Positions 1 through 8,805 of a stretch of DNA of 51,068 nucleotides are shown piece after piece. Position 1 is the first letter of the stretch. Every line of letters starts with the position of its first letter. This DNA comes from Leptospira sp. 96542 (GTDB taxonomy: Bacteria > Spirochaetota > Leptospiria > Leptospirales > Leptospiraceae): positions 1 through 51,068 of the forward strand of contig JARJFC010000029.1 in assembly GCA_029310945.1 (NCBI GenBank), in the 5' to 3' direction. The translations under genes were made by a program, and so were the position numbers. The notes below the pieces were generated by a model. The model made no database searches and was not told where the DNA came from. It saw nothing but the letters and a program-made list of their open reading frames with translations.

Positions 1-90
1 GGAAAGTGTAAAAATTTCTTCCGCTATCCAAACAATCAGAGATACTACGTAAAAAGTTAAGAATAAAAGTCGTACTCGCCTTGTCCCCAT
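1..90 (-). CDS. N-terminus of a membrane or exported protein, cut by the window edge
   Basis: Reading leftward from an ATG at 90-88, the frame stays open to the window edge. It begins MGTRRVRLLFLT and continues into a hydrophobic stretch (about residues 8-23) after an Arg-rich start, as expected for a signal peptide or first membrane helix. A second open frame starting at 104-102 gives a less convincing, non-hydrophobic peptide. No clear ribosome binding site is visible. Only 30 codons are present, so the product cannot be named. Confidence 0.35.
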   Translation of the reverse strand, partial: MGTRRVRLLFLTFYVVSLIVWIAEEIFTLS

Positions 91-141
91 CGTATGAGAA
101 TTTCATAACAGCGTTTCTTGTGCAAGGAAGTTTCATAGGTA

Positions 142-510
142 ATGACCGCAAATGTGGGGATCAACCATTGTTTTAAGTGCATGTCGATGAGATTATACTG
201 TATGCCTAAGTTTTTTCGAATGAAACTATCTTTGTTTGTATTCGCAACATTCTTATATTATGGTTGTACAAATATCAAAACAGAAACGCGTTTGGAATGT
301 TTAGAGCGTTGTATGAACACACAACTCGTTTGTGCCTTGGTTGTAGGAAACCAAAGTAGAGATCCTTTTGTAACTGCTATCGGTTGTATGTCGATCTATA
401 CCGACTGTTCGAATCGTTGCCCTCTACCTTCGTCCAGGTCAACTTCTAGTTCTTCTCGCAGTTCAAGTTCGGGAGGTTCAGGTTCTGATTCATCGAAAAG
501 TAACGATTGA
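142..510 (+). CDS. Small lipoprotein with mirror-symmetric cysteine spacing and Ser-rich tail
   Basis: Not recognised as a named family. From the first ATG the product is 122 residues. A hydrophobic stretch (about 29-41) ends in a relaxed lipobox with Cys42, so the mature protein is probably a lipoprotein. ATGs at 187, 202 and 220 give a more normal signal peptide; the 142 start is kept because an AAGGAAG lies about 11 nt upstream, so the start is uncertain. The mature part has six Cys at 53, 57, 64, 82, 89 and 93, spaced CX3CX6C-X17-CX6CX3C, which suggests two helices clamped by disulfides. Residues from about 97 are almost all Ser, Gly and Arg, probably a flexible tail. It converges on the cyclase gene that ends at 511, with no gap between the stops. 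Confidence 0.6.
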   Translation: MTANVGINHCFKCMSMRLYCMPKFFRMKLSLFVFATFLYYGCTNIKTETRLECLERCMNTQLVCALVVGNQSRDPFVTAIGCMSIYTDCSNRCPLPSSRSTSSSSRSSSSGGSGSDSSKSND

Positions 511-2595
511 TCAGACTGCTTGCCTATAAATGATTTTTGCTCCAATTTCTAGGTTTTTGTAGAGATCTAAAAATTGTTGGTTGGGAACAAGTCCATCTTC
601 ATCACGAGAGAATTCTGGTCTGAGTCGTTTCAAAAAATACATTCCCATCTCACCTTTGTTTTTTGCCTCCACTTTACCTCTGTAATCACAAACAAAAAAG
701 CGTTTGACTTTTTCATAAGTGGCGAAAGAAAGATTCACTTCACCAGGATCACTGGAACTTTCCATTCGACTCGCTGTGTTCACTGTATCTCCCCAGACAT
801 CATATGCAAATTTAGTTTTGCCCACAACACCTGCAACCACTGGGCCCGTATGAATTCCAATTCGTACTTCCCAAAAATCTTGATTTAACATTTGTTTAAA
901 GGAACGAATTTGTTTCATAAAGGATTTTATTTCCATTGCGAACAAACAAGCATCGACTGGATGGGTGAAGTTCCCTTGCGGAATTCCACCTGCTGCCATA
1001 TAAGAGTCTCCTATAGTTTTTAATTTTTCAAATTTATGGCGAACGGCAATGTCATCAAATTGAGAAAAACAGCCATCTAATTGTTCAATGAGATCTTCTG
1101 GCGATAATGATTCAGCTGAACTCGTAAAATTTTTGAAATCGGTAAACAAAATAGTAACAGACTCATATTCCATTGGAACAACTTCGCCTTTTTCTAATAA
1201 CTCTTCCGCTAAATCCCCTGGTAGAATGTTTTTAATAAAGTGGAATGTTTTTTCTCTTTCGGTTTCGAGATCTCTTCTTAAATTTGCATTGTGAATTGCA
1301 CCTGCAATTTGATCACAAAAAGAACATATATCTTTAAATTCTTTTTTTGTCCAATCCATCTCACGTGTAATTCTTGTTAGGCAAAGTATCCCTATCGTTT
1401 GGCCTTGTACAACTAGAGGAATTTGAGCAAAACTATCCAGCTTAAAAGTTTCAACGATTTGTTTGTCAATGGCAGATAAGGTCTCCCATTTAATGGATCT
1501 TCGGAATAAAATTGGTTTTTGTTTTGTGTAAGTTCGAAAGAGAGTTCCAATATTTGTATTGAGTTCTGGTTTAAAGTGATTCAAAAAATTGGCAATGAGA
1601 AGACCTTTGTGGAATACTTCCGATCCATTAACAAAGGGTACGAGAGTATTTGATTTTTGGTCAACGAGTAAGATAAAACCGAGTTCTACTCTGTGATAGG
1701 TTTTAAGATAAATGAATACCTCGCGGATAATGTCATCAATGTCAGAAAATGAATTGATTTTGCGATTGAATTTATGCAGGTGTTCCAACTGGTTTCGCAC
1801 CATTTCGATTTTATCTTTTTCTGTTTTGATTTCTTGGTTAATTTCCTTCAATTCGTTCAGTAAAAAACCAGTTTCCACTGAGCCAGCTATATAATCACTT
1901 ATGATCTTAATCTGATTTAATTCTTGCTCACTGAGTTTTAAGTTGCCTGAATAATCCAAAAGGTCGAGTGTTCCAATGAATTTTTTTCTTAAAAACAAAG
2001 GCACAATTAGGAGTGATTTTAAATTTACTGAAATTTTATTTTCTAATTCAATCCCTCGTGTATTGTATTTATCCATATCAGCGATAAAAAAACTTCGTTT
2101 TCTCTTTCTAACGTAGGCATGTGCATATGTAGTTACAAATTGATCTGAAACAGGAATATTTCGTTCCATAATTTCCAATTTTTTTGATTCATTTAAAGTT
2201 TCAGGAAAATTGCTGTCATAAAATGCTAAACTTTCTTCTTTTTCTTTGAATACATACAAAACATAATGCGGTATGCTGAATTTTTCTTTGATATAATTTG
2301 CAAGGATGATTAAAATCTCTTTTAAATCAGAAGACGAATTGATTTCACGGAGTAAACTATCAAGATCTGACAGTTGCGAATAAGATAAAAAAAGTTTATT
2401 GGAAAAATCTTCAGATCTAATTTTGACTTCTTCTAGTTCAATTTCTTTCGATTGTATCGAGTTTTCTAAAGTTTCGATGGTTTGGGATTTTTGATTTAGT
2501 TGTAGTTCTTGTTTTTCAATTTTTTTTATTAAACTGTATATCCAAAATATTATGAAACAGAATAAAATGCTAATACCAATCAAAAGATAAATCAT
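511..2595 (-). CDS. Membrane-anchored GAF-GAF adenylate cyclase, catalytically complete
   Basis: Class III nucleotide cyclase of 694 residues. One N-terminal membrane helix (about 3-23) is followed by coiled coil (to about 70), two GAF domains (about 75-245 and 275-445) and the cyclase domain from about 480. Compared with the mycobacterial Rv1625c pattern, all catalytic positions are present: metal-binding Asp486 (FTDF) and Asp530 (GDSY), adenine-selecting Lys526 and Asp599 (YDVWG), and transition-state Asn606 and Arg610 (NTASR). The product should therefore be cAMP, made in the cytoplasm. The start overlaps the stop of the upstream large cyclase-like gene by 4 bp (ATGA), so the two are probably translated together. 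The C-terminal tail after the domain resembles that of the neighbour, pointing to a common origin by duplication. The ligands of the GAF domains cannot be read from the sequence. Confidence 0.93.
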   Translation of the reverse strand: MIYLLIGISILFCFIIFWIYSLIKKIEKQELQLNQKSQTIETLENSIQSKEIELEEVKIRSEDFSNKLFLSYSQLSDLDSLLREINSSSDLKEILIILANYIKEKFSIPHYVLYVFKEKEESLAFYDSNFPETLNESKKLEIMERNIPVSDQFVTTYAHAYVRKRKRSFFIADMDKYNTRGIELENKISVNLKSLLIVPLFLRKKFIGTLDLLDYSGNLKLSEQELNQIKIISDYIAGSVETGFLLNELKEINQEIKTEKDKIEMVRNQLEHLHKFNRKINSFSDIDDIIREVFIYLKTYHRVELGFILLVDQKSNTLVPFVNGSEVFHKGLLIANFLNHFKPELNTNIGTLFRTYTKQKPILFRRSIKWETLSAIDKQIVETFKLDSFAQIPLVVQGQTIGILCLTRITREMDWTKKEFKDICSFCDQIAGAIHNANLRRDLETEREKTFHFIKNILPGDLAEELLEKGEVVPMEYESVTILFTDFKNFTSSAESLSPEDLIEQLDGCFSQFDDIAVRHKFEKLKTIGDSYMAAGGIPQGNFTHPVDACLFAMEIKSFMKQIRSFKQMLNQDFWEVRIGIHTGPVVAGVVGKTKFAYDVWGDTVNTASRMESSSDPGEVNLSFATYEKVKRFFVCDYRGKVEAKNKGEMGMYFLKRLRPEFSRDEDGLVPNQQFLDLYKNLEIGAKIIYRQAV

Positions 2596-5500
2596 TTGAT
2601 TAAAATCCTTGCGCCTCGTTTTTGTTGGGTATAAAGCCTTTCAAATTTTTGGTTAGGCAAAGACCCCGAATCTAAACATAGGTCGGGTTTAAGGCCTGTT
2701 AGTTCATAGACGGGGAGATCTTCACCTTCATATGTATTAACAAACCTTTGGTTTTCAATTATAAATAGACGTTTTACCTTTTCCATGGTTTCATGTGAGA
2801 TATTGATCGGAAATGCTGCTGCTCCTCGGCGAATCGCTTGGGTTTGTGTTACCGTTTTTCCCCAAACATCGTAATTGAACTTTGATTTTCCGATCACACC
2901 CGCAACAACTGGACCAGAATGGATTGCTATGGTTACCGAAGTGGGTCGAAATGGAATTTCACGAAAGTCTTCTGCGAGTTTTGCCACTTCATCTTTAATC
3001 AGTAACGCGGCGAGGCAGGCATCGATGGGATGTGTAAAGTTTCCAACTGGTAATCCCCCTGCAGCTAAATACATATCACCAGTCATTCGTAATTTTTCCA
3101 AACCTTTTGATTTTATGATTTCGTCAAACCTTGAAAAATATAAATCAAGACCTTCAATTAACTCTTCAGGTGTTAGTTGGCTTGTTAGTTGAGAGAAACC
3201 TGGAAAACTTGTCATGAGAAGTGTTACGTTCTCAAATTCAACGGGGTTTACCCTCCCTTTTTTTTGCAATTCTTCGGCCACATTTTTGGGAAGGATATTC
3301 AATAATAATGTTTCTGATCTTTGTTTTTCTTCTTCAATTTTTTTCATTAAAAAATGATTATTAATGGCACTTGCAATATGTTCTGAAATGCCCACAATGG
3401 AACTTACTTCCTCTTTGTTTAAAACCATGTTTTTGTCTTCAATTCCATAAACTGCCATGGCAACCACCTCGTCGTTGTTCACGAGTGGTGATATCAAAAA
3501 CCCATTCATACCAGATTTTTCAGTGATATTTCTATCAATTTCGTAAGGTAATGTATTTGGAATTTTTTTCATATAAAAATGACGTTTGCGTTTGTAACAT
3601 TGGAATACAAAACCACCTTTCTCATTTAAGGGGAATCGAAGATTTTTGAAAAATTGTATATTTTCATCATTCAATAATTCAAATCCAGAATGGTTTAGAT
3701 ATCGGAATTCGGAAAATTCTTTATCTAAAAAGTAAAGTACACAATGTTCAATTTTATAATTTTTCTGTATAAATCCAAAAATCTCAGCTAATATTTGTTC
3801 AAGGTTGTTGATGGAATTTATATTTTTTGCAAATTCATTTAATTTTTGAATTTCAGCCCGTGCCAGTTCTGCTTTCTTCTTTTCTTCCTCAGTTATCTGC
3901 AAAAGCAAAGAATTTTGAATGGCACCCGCTATTTGGTCACAAAAACCAGCAAGTCGCCTTAGTTCCTCGCGGTTCACACTCATTGATTTTTGGAATGAAG
4001 TAAAATAAGCCATTCCAATCACTTCGTTTTGAACTATAAGGGGCACAGCAACAAATGAATTTAAACCCAAGTTTGTAAAAATTTCTTCATCAAGTTTGTA
4101 TTCGAAGTTTTTTGGACGTTTGGGAATGTAGAGGGGTTTTTTACGTAAATATGTTTTGTAAATCATTCCCCCAGATTCGTTTAAAGGAACGCGAATGTTT
4201 TTCGCAAATAATAGTTGTGATTCGGTAGCATATTCTGGATTGGTTGTGTTGTATGTGTAAAATTCTTTTGTTTTTTTGTCGATTAACTGAAGGATGGTGG
4301 CTTCAATCCCAAATGTTTTAAGTATATAATCGAACATTTCTTGGATGATTTGATTTAAAGAAGATTCAGAATTTATTTTTTTTGTAAATTCATTAAGTTT
4401 TACTACTTCATTTTTGGCATTTTCCATCGCCAGGCGAGCACTATCGGCTAACTGTCGTTCCTTATTTGTATCTTCTACTAAAATAGAATTTGTGACAGCG
4501 GTGGCAATATTCTCTGCAGTATTTTTAACAAGTTCTAATTGTGATTTAGTAAAATTAACTCCTGATTTTGTGCTGAATATGGTTAACATTGCGATTACCT
4601 TCCCTTGTGCGGAAAGCGGTAAAATCATACCAGGGTGTTTTCCAACCATATTCACAAAGTTTTGGTTTGATTCTGTTAGGCGGCTTTCCCAAACTTTAGA
4701 AAATCGAAATGGGCGATTCCTATTATAAACAAGGAAAAAAAGTCCAGACTTATCGGAGAGAGGAAATTCTAAATCTTTTAGTTTTTCGTAGATATTTTTG
4801 TCTGTATTTGCTGATAAAACGGATTTATGATATTGGATGGACTGGTTTTCTTCGTTAACCAAAAAAAGTAATAAGGTGTCGCAGGAAACTTCTTTGCTCA
4901 AATATTCAAATGCTTTTTTAAGGATGGAGTCAAGGTTTAGGCTTTGGTTTAATGTTTTTGCAAATTCATTTAACCGATAGATATATTCGCGTGATGATTC
5001 GAGTTCTTTAGTTCTTTCTACGACGATGTCCTCTAACCCTTCCTTTAAAACATTTAGTTCACCATTCGAAACTTCTAAATTTCCTTTTAGTTTTTCGATT
5101 GAATAATATGCTCTTGTAAAACCGTAAGAGAGGATATAACCTTGGAAAAGAATAAAACCTAAAAACCCAAATGGAGTTAGGTTCATAGTGTTCACTACAT
5201 TGTTTTGATAAAGAATGTCATTGACTAGAGTAAAAAATACAAACAAAAACCCAAGTAAAGAAAGACTTGCTCCCACTTTATCATTGGGGAAGGCAAGTAA
5301 AATGGAGAAAGTGATTATAAGACAAATTGAAATGAGTATGAGTTGAAAATAAATGGCAAGAGAACTAAATATGGAAACTGGAAGTCCAAGGGAAAGTATA
5401 AAAGGAGTAATGATAATCAGTATCGCATAAATTGTTTTTTTGCCCACTGTATTAGGAAATACTAAATGATAAAAGTAGGCGAACACACCTGTAGCGATAT

Positions 5501-6329
5501 ATAGTGTGGAAAACTCAAGCTGGATGAGTAAGTCCATTGGAATATTAGGAAATATATTTGCTAGATTCCTCTCTCCTGTAGTTAACAGGCGCAATACTAG
5601 AAATAAACTAAATAGTGAAATGAATAAGCTGGCCTTATCTTGGCGGCGCATCAAAAACAAACCGAAATGATACAAAGCCCAGAGAAAAATACTGCCTGCT
5701 AAAAAAGAAGTGACTTGGTATGTTCGATTTACTTTGTCATACAAGGATCTTCTTTCACCAATTTCTACGCTTTCCCAAAAACCTCCTTTGGAATAATGAA
5801 AGTTTGCTATTTCGAAGACGATCTCCGCTTCATTTTCAACTTTTTCTAAATCGATGAGTACCGATTTATAAGAAGGTTTGAAGTATTCTTCAGAAATACC
5901 GAAACTGCCGTTTTCATGGATTAGTTCTCCATTGACGTACATTCTGTACGCAGACGAAAGGTCTAAATTGTGGATTGCAAGTGTTGGCGGAACTTCCGCA
6001 AAAAGAATTTTAAGTTTATATGTCGCATAACCAAAACCGCCCAGTGTTTCGCCAAACCAATCCACAGATTTCCAACTAGACGGCACTGTTTGCAGAATGA
6101 ACTTAGGTTCGCGACCCAATTCCTCTTCGATTTGAATGCCAAGATTGGTTTGTTTCCAATAAAACAACCATTCACCGTCCAATGGTAAATTTCCGTCTTT
6201 TTGGAAATCCCAGTCCCTTAGATCGAGGATTCCTTCCTTCGCAAGTGGTTTTGTACGATTGATTTCCGTGCATGAAAAATTAAGGGAAATAAGCAAGAAT
6301 AGAAGCAATATTGTGCGAAATAGATACAT
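2592..6329 (-). CDS. 7TMR-DISM / triple-GAF protein with degenerate (pseudo) cyclase domain
   Basis: A 1245-residue sensor. A lipoprotein-like signal peptide (Cys20) leads into a periplasmic beta-sandwich of the 7TMR-DISMED2 kind (about 30-200, starting near LRDWDFQKDG), about seven membrane helices (about 200-410), coiled coil, and three GAF domains starting near 451, 644 and 830. Each GAF is preceded by the same short linker LNEFAK/LNEFTK. The last part (1035-1220) aligns without gaps to the neighbouring active cyclase but has lost key residues: the first metal Asp is Ser1041, the adenine-selecting Lys is Arg1081, the transition-state Asn is Thr1161 and the Arg is Ala1165. Asp1085 and Asp1154 remain. 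It is probably not an active homodimer; a regulatory partner of the downstream cyclase is an inference from the 4-bp overlap and matched domain lengths. Confidence 0.9.
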   Translation of the reverse strand: MYLFRTILLLFLLISLNFSCTEINRTKPLAKEGILDLRDWDFQKDGNLPLDGEWLFYWKQTNLGIQIEEELGREPKFILQTVPSSWKSVDWFGETLGGFGYATYKLKILFAEVPPTLAIHNLDLSSAYRMYVNGELIHENGSFGISEEYFKPSYKSVLIDLEKVENEAEIVFEIANFHYSKGGFWESVEIGERRSLYDKVNRTYQVTSFLAGSIFLWALYHFGLFLMRRQDKASLFISLFSLFLVLRLLTTGERNLANIFPNIPMDLLIQLEFSTLYIATGVFAYFYHLVFPNTVGKKTIYAILIIITPFILSLGLPVSIFSSLAIYFQLILISICLIITFSILLAFPNDKVGASLSLLGFLFVFFTLVNDILYQNNVVNTMNLTPFGFLGFILFQGYILSYGFTRAYYSIEKLKGNLEVSNGELNVLKEGLEDIVVERTKELESSREYIYRLNEFAKTLNQSLNLDSILKKAFEYLSKEVSCDTLLLFLVNEENQSIQYHKSVLSANTDKNIYEKLKDLEFPLSDKSGLFFLVYNRNRPFRFSKVWESRLTESNQNFVNMVGKHPGMILPLSAQGKVIAMLTIFSTKSGVNFTKSQLELVKNTAENIATAVTNSILVEDTNKERQLADSARLAMENAKNEVVKLNEFTKKINSESSLNQIIQEMFDYILKTFGIEATILQLIDKKTKEFYTYNTTNPEYATESQLLFAKNIRVPLNESGGMIYKTYLRKKPLYIPKRPKNFEYKLDEEIFTNLGLNSFVAVPLIVQNEVIGMAYFTSFQKSMSVNREELRRLAGFCDQIAGAIQNSLLLQITEEEKKKAELARAEIQKLNEFAKNINSINNLEQILAEIFGFIQKNYKIEHCVLYFLDKEFSEFRYLNHSGFELLNDENIQFFKNLRFPLNEKGGFVFQCYKRKRHFYMKKIPNTLPYEIDRNITEKSGMNGFLISPLVNNDEVVAMAVYGIEDKNMVLNKEEVSSIVGISEHIASAINNHFLMKKIEEEKQRSETLLLNILPKNVAEELQKKGRVNPVEFENVTLLMTSFPGFSQLTSQLTPEELIEGLDLYFSRFDEIIKSKGLEKLRMTGDMYLAAGGLPVGNFTHPIDACLAALLIKDEVAKLAEDFREIPFRPTSVTIAIHSGPVVAGVIGKSKFNYDVWGKTVTQTQAIRRGAAAFPINISHETMEKVKRLFIIENQRFVNTYEGEDLPVYELTGLKPDLCLDSGSLPNQKFERLYTQQKRGARILIK

Positions 6330-6340
6330 GAACTCGCATA

Positions 6341-6383
6341 AAAATTAAACAACCTTTCAAAAAAGAAAAGGAAAAATTGTTTA
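6341..6383 (-). terminator. Possible intrinsic terminator after the radical SAM gene
   Basis: On the minus strand an outer stem TAAACAA/TTGTTTA (6377-6383 with 6346-6352) encloses an inner CCTTT/AAAGG stem and is followed by ATTTTTA. The outer stem overlaps the TAA stop of the radical SAM gene. The stem is AT-rich and so weak, but its position between that stop and the start of the large cyclase-like gene is right for a terminator. Confidence 0.4.
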
Positions 6384-7376
6384 GAAGCTAACTTTTATTT
6401 GCGGATGTGAAATCCAATCTACAAAGAGAGAGCGGATATGATCGTAAATCTCCATCGTTTCTTCGGAGGAATACGAAATAATTTTGTCTTTTTTAACAAA
6501 ATGATGGTATAAAATTGCGGAGTCGTCTCTTTTTGCCACCATCTCTTTCAAAAAATCTGAGTTCATTCGGAAACCACCAAAACTAATTTCAGAAATTTTG
6601 TTAGGCGTTAGATTGTCTTTGATGCTATTTGCTAAAGATGTATATTCTTGTTTCCAGTTTTTAACGAGTATCACTGGGTCAATACAAATTCTAACTTTCC
6701 AGCCTAAATTGGTTGCTTCTTTCATCGATTGTAATCGAGCGGGTAACGAAGGAGTTTTGTGTTCAATGGATTTGATGACGGAATCTGGACTCAGTGTCCA
6801 TGCGAGAATAATATTTTCACTGGGTTTGTATTTTGATATAGATCTAAACGATGCAGATTTGGTTCTGATTTCTAAATTTAAATTTCTATTTTTTTCCGCA
6901 TATTCGATCCAAGCGCTTGTTAATCCAAAGAAGGATTCCAGTGCTAGCAAGTCAGTATCATAAGAAATAGCCAAATAGAGTGATTGATTCTTGGTTAAAA
7001 ATTGGTCAGTTGCGTCGAAAAAATCTTCCCAATTCACAAATAATACTAAATTGGCAGAATGGAACATACCTTGCAAATAACAATATTCACAATCGTAAAT
7101 GCAGTTGAGTGCCATCGTGTTATAATAAAAATGTTCGAATTCGAAGTTAGGTGAAAAATTACTTCCTTTATATAAAAATTGGTCATACTTTTTTGCAAGG
7201 ATGAGTTTTGGGCTCTCTTTTTGGATTCGAAAATTTTGGTTAGACCTATTGAAACTATCTTTATAGTGATTGATAATGATCACTTCTTTTGGTTTTAGTT
7301 TTGAAATGATTTTTTGAGTACGTTCTAAGTTAATGACAGCTTCTTCTACGTAAATATGTGAAAAGGATTTAAACAT
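6381..7376 (-). CDS. Spore photoproduct lyase-like radical SAM protein
   Basis: 331 residues with a CX3CX2C cluster at Cys92, Cys96 and Cys99 followed by Tyr-Leu-Gln, the radical SAM signature as it appears in the SPL (spore photoproduct lyase) family; length also fits. Family members repair the thymine spore photoproduct in spore formers, but this organism is very unlikely to make spores. The region where SPL has its extra catalytic Cys (Cys141 in Bacillus subtilis) reads AISYDTD, with no Cys, by eye alignment. A different substrate is therefore possible. Its start overlaps the end of the nucleoside phosphorylase-like gene by 8 bp, so the two are one transcription unit. DNA repair or nucleoside chemistry are both open. 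Confidence 0.8.
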   Translation of the reverse strand: MFKSFSHIYVEEAVINLERTQKIISKLKPKEVIIINHYKDSFNRSNQNFRIQKESPKLILAKKYDQFLYKGSNFSPNFEFEHFYYNTMALNCIYDCEYCYLQGMFHSANLVLFVNWEDFFDATDQFLTKNQSLYLAISYDTDLLALESFFGLTSAWIEYAEKNRNLNLEIRTKSASFRSISKYKPSENIILAWTLSPDSVIKSIEHKTPSLPARLQSMKEATNLGWKVRICIDPVILVKNWKQEYTSLANSIKDNLTPNKISEISFGGFRMNSDFLKEMVAKRDDSAILYHHFVKKDKIISYSSEETMEIYDHIRSLFVDWISHPQIKVSF

Positions 7377-8235
7377 AGAATTTAGTTTTCCAATTTTGGA
7401 ATATTTGTTTCAGCTGTGTTTTGTCTTTTATTTTGCCAGAAATTGGAAGTTCAGGTAGAGGAATGGGTTCATTCGGATTTGTTAGAATGAAATACCTAAG
7501 ATAACGTTTTAATTCATGCAACATCGATTCTGTAATTTTGAGATCTATCGCAATTTGTTTCAGTTCTTCCCACTTGGTTGAAAAATTGGAATCGTCCCGA
7601 GTCCATGGAATTGGTTTTTGCCATTCTTCGGATAAGGCAGGAATATAGTTGTTTAGATATAAACTTACTGAGTCCTCCGTACAAAATGTACCTTCTAAAT
7701 GATCGGATACAATTTTTCCCACTTGTATATTTTCACTTGGAAAATATGTGGTTGCTGCCTCAAAAAAACCGCTGGCTTCCATGTCGGCAAGGGCTATAAA
7801 ATTTGTTTGTTGGGGTTCCAAAAATGAAAATGGATACTTTTTCGTTTTGTTCGAAACAGGTTTGTCAAATGTAGTCAAATGGGTTTCGTTTATGAGTTTG
7901 GATTTTTCCAATCTTTCAGGGAAATATTCTTTTCCCGATGAAAAATCCTTAATTTTATTGATCCAGAAAAAATCGCCTAGCGATTGTTCTTTGGATGTTG
8001 ATCCAGCAATACCTAAATTCCAAACCCGAAACTCAGAGCGTTCTTTTTTTTGAAAGGAATGTGCAAATTCACTAACAGCGAGAGCCATGGAGATTTTACC
8101 AACGCCAGAAACCACAATGTAAGAATCATCCGATTGAAATTTGCGAAATCTGCCAGTAGAGGGGAGTGGTTTTGCGTTCAAAAAATTAATCCAGGGTTTT
8201 GCTTCCGAAATCAATGCAAAAAAGAGAACCTGCAT
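7369..8235 (-). CDS. Nucleoside phosphorylase / MTA-SAH nucleosidase-like protein
   Basis: 288 residues. The N-terminus (VLFFALISEAKPW), the VVSGVGK turn, the NLGIAGS motif and an ALADMEASGFFEAA stretch followed by KIVSDH are the pattern of the PNP/UDP phosphorylase superfamily, including methylthioadenosine/S-adenosylhomocysteine nucleosidases: the DMEA segment binds the ribose and the Asp of VSDH is the general acid. The C-terminal quarter (about 215-288) is extra and Lys-rich. Exact substrate is uncertain. It lies upstream of, and overlaps, a radical SAM gene, an enzyme class that consumes S-adenosylmethionine and can yield 5'-deoxyadenosine, itself a substrate of some MTA/SAH nucleosidases. 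A by-product-removal role is an inference from that context. Confidence 0.75.
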   Translation of the reverse strand: MQVLFFALISEAKPWINFLNAKPLPSTGRFRKFQSDDSYIVVSGVGKISMALAVSEFAHSFQKKERSEFRVWNLGIAGSTSKEQSLGDFFWINKIKDFSSGKEYFPERLEKSKLINETHLTTFDKPVSNKTKKYPFSFLEPQQTNFIALADMEASGFFEAATTYFPSENIQVGKIVSDHLEGTFCTEDSVSLYLNNYIPALSEEWQKPIPWTRDDSNFSTKWEELKQIAIDLKITESMLHELKRYLRYFILTNPNEPIPLPELPISGKIKDKTQLKQIFQNWKTKFYV

Positions 8236-8262
8236 AGTCTAAGAATTTAAGAGGACTGTTTC

Positions 8263-8805
8263 ATGCAAAGAAAAGTTTTGCTTTTCCTAATTTTTACCTG
8301 TATTATCTCTGTAGAAGCTGGAGGAAAAAAAATGTCATTTTATGATTTTAAAACCGTTTCAATCCATGGAAAGGAAGTTCCTTTAGACCAATACAAAGGA
8401 TTTCCTGTATTGGTTGTGAATGTAGCATCTAAATGTGGTTATACGCCGCAATATGAAGGACTGGAAAAAGTTTATAAAACTTTCAAAGACAAAGGCTTAA
8501 AAATTGTTGGGTTTCCTTCTAATGATTTTGGTGCCCAAGAGCCTGGTTCTGAAACAGAAATAGTAGAGTTTTGTAAATTGAACTATGGTGTTAGTTTTGA
8601 TCTAATGAAAAAAACAAAAGTATTAGGCAAAGACAAGGATCCTATTTATAAATTTTTAACAGAAACCGCACCAGAGACAGGTGATGTAAAATGGAACTTT
8701 GAAAAATTTTTGATAAGTAAGGATGGGAAGGTTGTGAAACGATTCAAATCTTCCACCGCACCCGAAAGTATGGAATTAAAAACTGCCATTGAAAACAATT
8801 TATAA
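8263..8805 (+). CDS. Glutathione peroxidase family protein, exported form
   Basis: Thiol peroxidase of the GPx family, 180 residues. The tetrad is visible: peroxidatic Cys58 in SKCGYT, Gln92, and Trp144-Asn145 in VKWNFEKF. Such Cys-type bacterial enzymes usually use thioredoxin or similar thiols, not glutathione. Residues 1-20 form a signal peptide-like segment (QRKVLLFLIFTCIISVEAG), so it probably acts in the periplasm; an internal Met24 would give the cytosolic form. AAGAGGA lies 8 nt before the ATG and supports the long form. It is first in a plus-strand operon and its end overlaps the ChaN-like gene by 17 bp. It starts only 27 bp from the divergent phosphorylase gene, so its promoter must overlap that gene. 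Confidence 0.9.
   Translation: MQRKVLLFLIFTCIISVEAGGKKMSFYDFKTVSIHGKEVPLDQYKGFPVLVVNVASKCGYTPQYEGLEKVYKTFKDKGLKIVGFPSNDFGAQEPGSETEIVEFCKLNYGVSFDLMKKTKVLGKDKDPIYKFLTETAPETGDVKWNFEKFLISKDGKVVKRFKSSTAPESMELKTAIENNL

Noticed and set aside
2875..3192. 105-codon plus-strand frame
   Set aside because: Antisense to the pseudocyclase domain; no start signals.
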